Shown here: positions 62,650 through 64,000 of the stretch, piece after piece | Layout of the letters: each line of letters starts with the position of its first letter | How positions within the stretch are numbered: the first letter of the stretch is position 1 | NCBI RefSeq assembly: GCF_001039355.2 | Contig: NW_019775389.1 | Location: 194,380 to 258,379, forward strand | From: Lingula anatina | Taxonomy: Eukaryota > Brachiopoda > Lingulata > Lingulida > Lingulidae | DNA: 64,000 nt | Direction of reading: 5' to 3' | Program-made: the position numbers and the translations under genes | Notes under the pieces: generated by a model | The model's database searches: none | Told to the model about the DNA's origin: nothing | The model's input: the letters and a program-made list of their open reading frames with translations, nothing else

Positions 62650-64000
62650 ATGCTGACTCCGCGTCGACGACTGAAATCCAACCACTTACGATGGGCCATA
62701 ACCCTCACCGTTATCATCGGGATTTTCGGTCCTTTTTACTTAATTTTCAAGCAAGACGATGTGGGATCAGTCAGTTTCTCCGAGAACCACATGCAGAGCT
62801 ATTCCAATGTCGGACGATCTTTACAAGACGTTCACAAACAACCGCAAAAAACACGGACCCAGGAACCAGCGAAGGGGAAGAAAAAGCATCGAATTCTTGC
62901 ACCGGATAAGTTTATTCGCCCTTACACTGCAATCGGTGGGATATTCAACAGTAGCGGAAAAATCGCCGAAGTGGCAGTAACCCTAACTACCTCACTCGTT
63001 TACTCATTTTCCCCTTTCGTTGAGAATAAGGTGAAGAAAATATTTCCGGATCCAGTCCACCAGAACGTCTTCTACGCCAATAGTCCTGCCATTACTTGGC
63101 ATAACGACCAGCTGGTGACCGTGTTGCGCATTTGGCTAGAAGAGGAAAGATATGAGAAAAGGGAGAAACCGTACAACTTCTTCGCAGATAATTACTTCTA
63201 CACGCAAAACTTCGATGGAAATTTCAAGCCCCTCACGAACGGTTCTCTCCTGGGGATACCCACAACCAAGGCTTTTGGGTTTGGCGATGGTCCCATAGAG
63301 CCGAGGATGTTTAAGGTGTATGAAAAAGACGGCAAGGAGCGCTTGTTCGTGACTTTCAATACAGCCGTGTACTTTAAAGACAGAACTGTGATAGATTACA
63401 CTATGTTTTGGGACTTCGACAACAGTGAAATTATTATACCACGTATCACAAACGGCGGAGTCCAACCGACCAAATATGGCATGCCGCGTGACAAACACTG
63501 GGCAGCCTTCAACTTGCACGGACAGCTGCACTTCGTCCACAATCTCGACCCTCTGCGGATCCTTCGCTGTACCATTAAAGGGGTGTGCTCTTTTATTCAC
63601 AAAGACGACTCAGGGAAGAACATCAAGTTCAAAGACAATAAATCTCACCTAAGGGGTGGCACCCCTTTTGAACATTATAGCGGGAAATATTACGTGGGCG
63701 TGGCCCACGGGACGTTTTTCAAAGCGCCGAGCTGGAAGCGCTTCTACACAACTCATCTGGTAGTGCTCCACGTGGAGCCATTCAGAATCGTGTACGTCAG
63801 CAATGACATCTTAGTCCATCACAACATTCTCTTCAGTGTGCCCATTGTTCGAGCAAGGTACATCCAAGACCCGTTCCTCTTCCCTGTGGGTATTATTTTA
63901 GAGGATCCCGACACGCTGTATCTAGGTGTCCACATAAGTGACTATAGTAGCGTGTTGTTGCGCATGCGCGGGTTGAAGAATTTAATGACCAAGGTCATAG
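62650..64000 (+). CDS. Paralogue of the 46557-48095 type II membrane protein (3' end cut by window)
   Basis: The frame is open from ATG at 62650 to the window end (450 codons, no stop). A basic N-terminus (MLTPRRRLK) is followed by one membrane helix at residues 15-33, then a stem and the same lumenal domain as the minus-strand gene. Matching motifs are FYANSPAITWH, LRIWLEEERYEK, DGPIEPRMF, DKHWAAF, HFVHNLDPLR, HLRGGTPFEHY and FPVGIILEDPDT. The stem is shorter than in the paralogue. There is no internal stop or frameshift, so it appears functional. The likely activity is the same as for the paralogue (putative propeller-type glycan enzyme). A good AG at 62630 suggests a noncoding first exon upstream. 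The two genes point away from each other. Confidence 0.9.
   Translation, partial: MLTPRRRLKSNHLRWAITLTVIIGIFGPFYLIFKQDDVGSVSFSENHMQSYSNVGRSLQDVHKQPQKTRTQEPAKGKKKHRILAPDKFIRPYTAIGGIFNSSGKIAEVAVTLTTSLVYSFSPFVENKVKKIFPDPVHQNVFYANSPAITWHNDQLVTVLRIWLEEERYEKREKPYNFFADNYFYTQNFDGNFKPLTNGSLLGIPTTKAFGFGDGPIEPRMFKVYEKDGKERLFVTFNTAVYFKDRTVIDYTMFWDFDNSEIIIPRITNGGVQPTKYGMPRDKHWAAFNLHGQLHFVHNLDPLRILRCTIKGVCSFIHKDDSGKNIKFKDNKSHLRGGTPFEHYSGKYYVGVAHGTFFKAPSWKRFYTTHLVVLHVEPFRIVYVSNDILVHHNILFSVPIVRARYIQDPFLFPVGIILEDPDTLYLGVHISDYSSVLLRMRGLKNLMTKVI

Overview
The window is eukaryotic nuclear DNA from an invertebrate animal. Coding sequence is broken into short exons with GT..AG introns, gene density is low (five protein genes in 64 kb), microsatellites are long, and small inverted-repeat elements are abundant. 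The protein families (an SLC16 transporter, an animal-type purple acid phosphatase fold and a type II membrane family resembling glycan enzymes) and the repeat style fit a lophotrochozoan such as a mollusc or brachiopod. The species is not identified and that placement is inference. Three isolated N bases and one N run of 429 bases mark assembly joins.

Layout: 1-10573 is gene-poor and holds several copies of a short inverted-repeat element (family A), one of them inside a 30-bp minisatellite. 10574-14036 (+) is a five-exon gene for a secreted 416-residue protein of unrecognised family, built from two tandem modules. 15440-20073 (-), tail to tail with it, is a seven-exon SLC16/monocarboxylate transporter gene with one reading-frame break in its cytoplasmic loop. 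20074-39419 has no convincing gene and contains a 2.5 kb tandem duplication with a single N at its junction. 39420-45134 (+) is a nine-exon gene for a membrane-anchored purple acid phosphatase homologue in which every metal-ligand position is substituted, so it looks like a pseudoenzyme. 46557-48095 (-) is an uninterrupted 512-codon gene for a type II membrane protein. Its paralogue starts at 62650 (+) and runs off the window, so the pair is divergently oriented. The 14.5 kb between them holds short inverted-repeat elements, the N gap and a 4 kb tandem duplication, again joined at a single N.

The genes do not form an obvious pathway. The main points for a second look are the ligand-less phosphatase homologue, the two-module secreted protein whose module boundaries share intron position and phase, the divergent pair of propeller-like enzymes, and the evidence that the large tandem duplications are uncollapsed assembly overlaps (probably two alleles) rather than real duplications.
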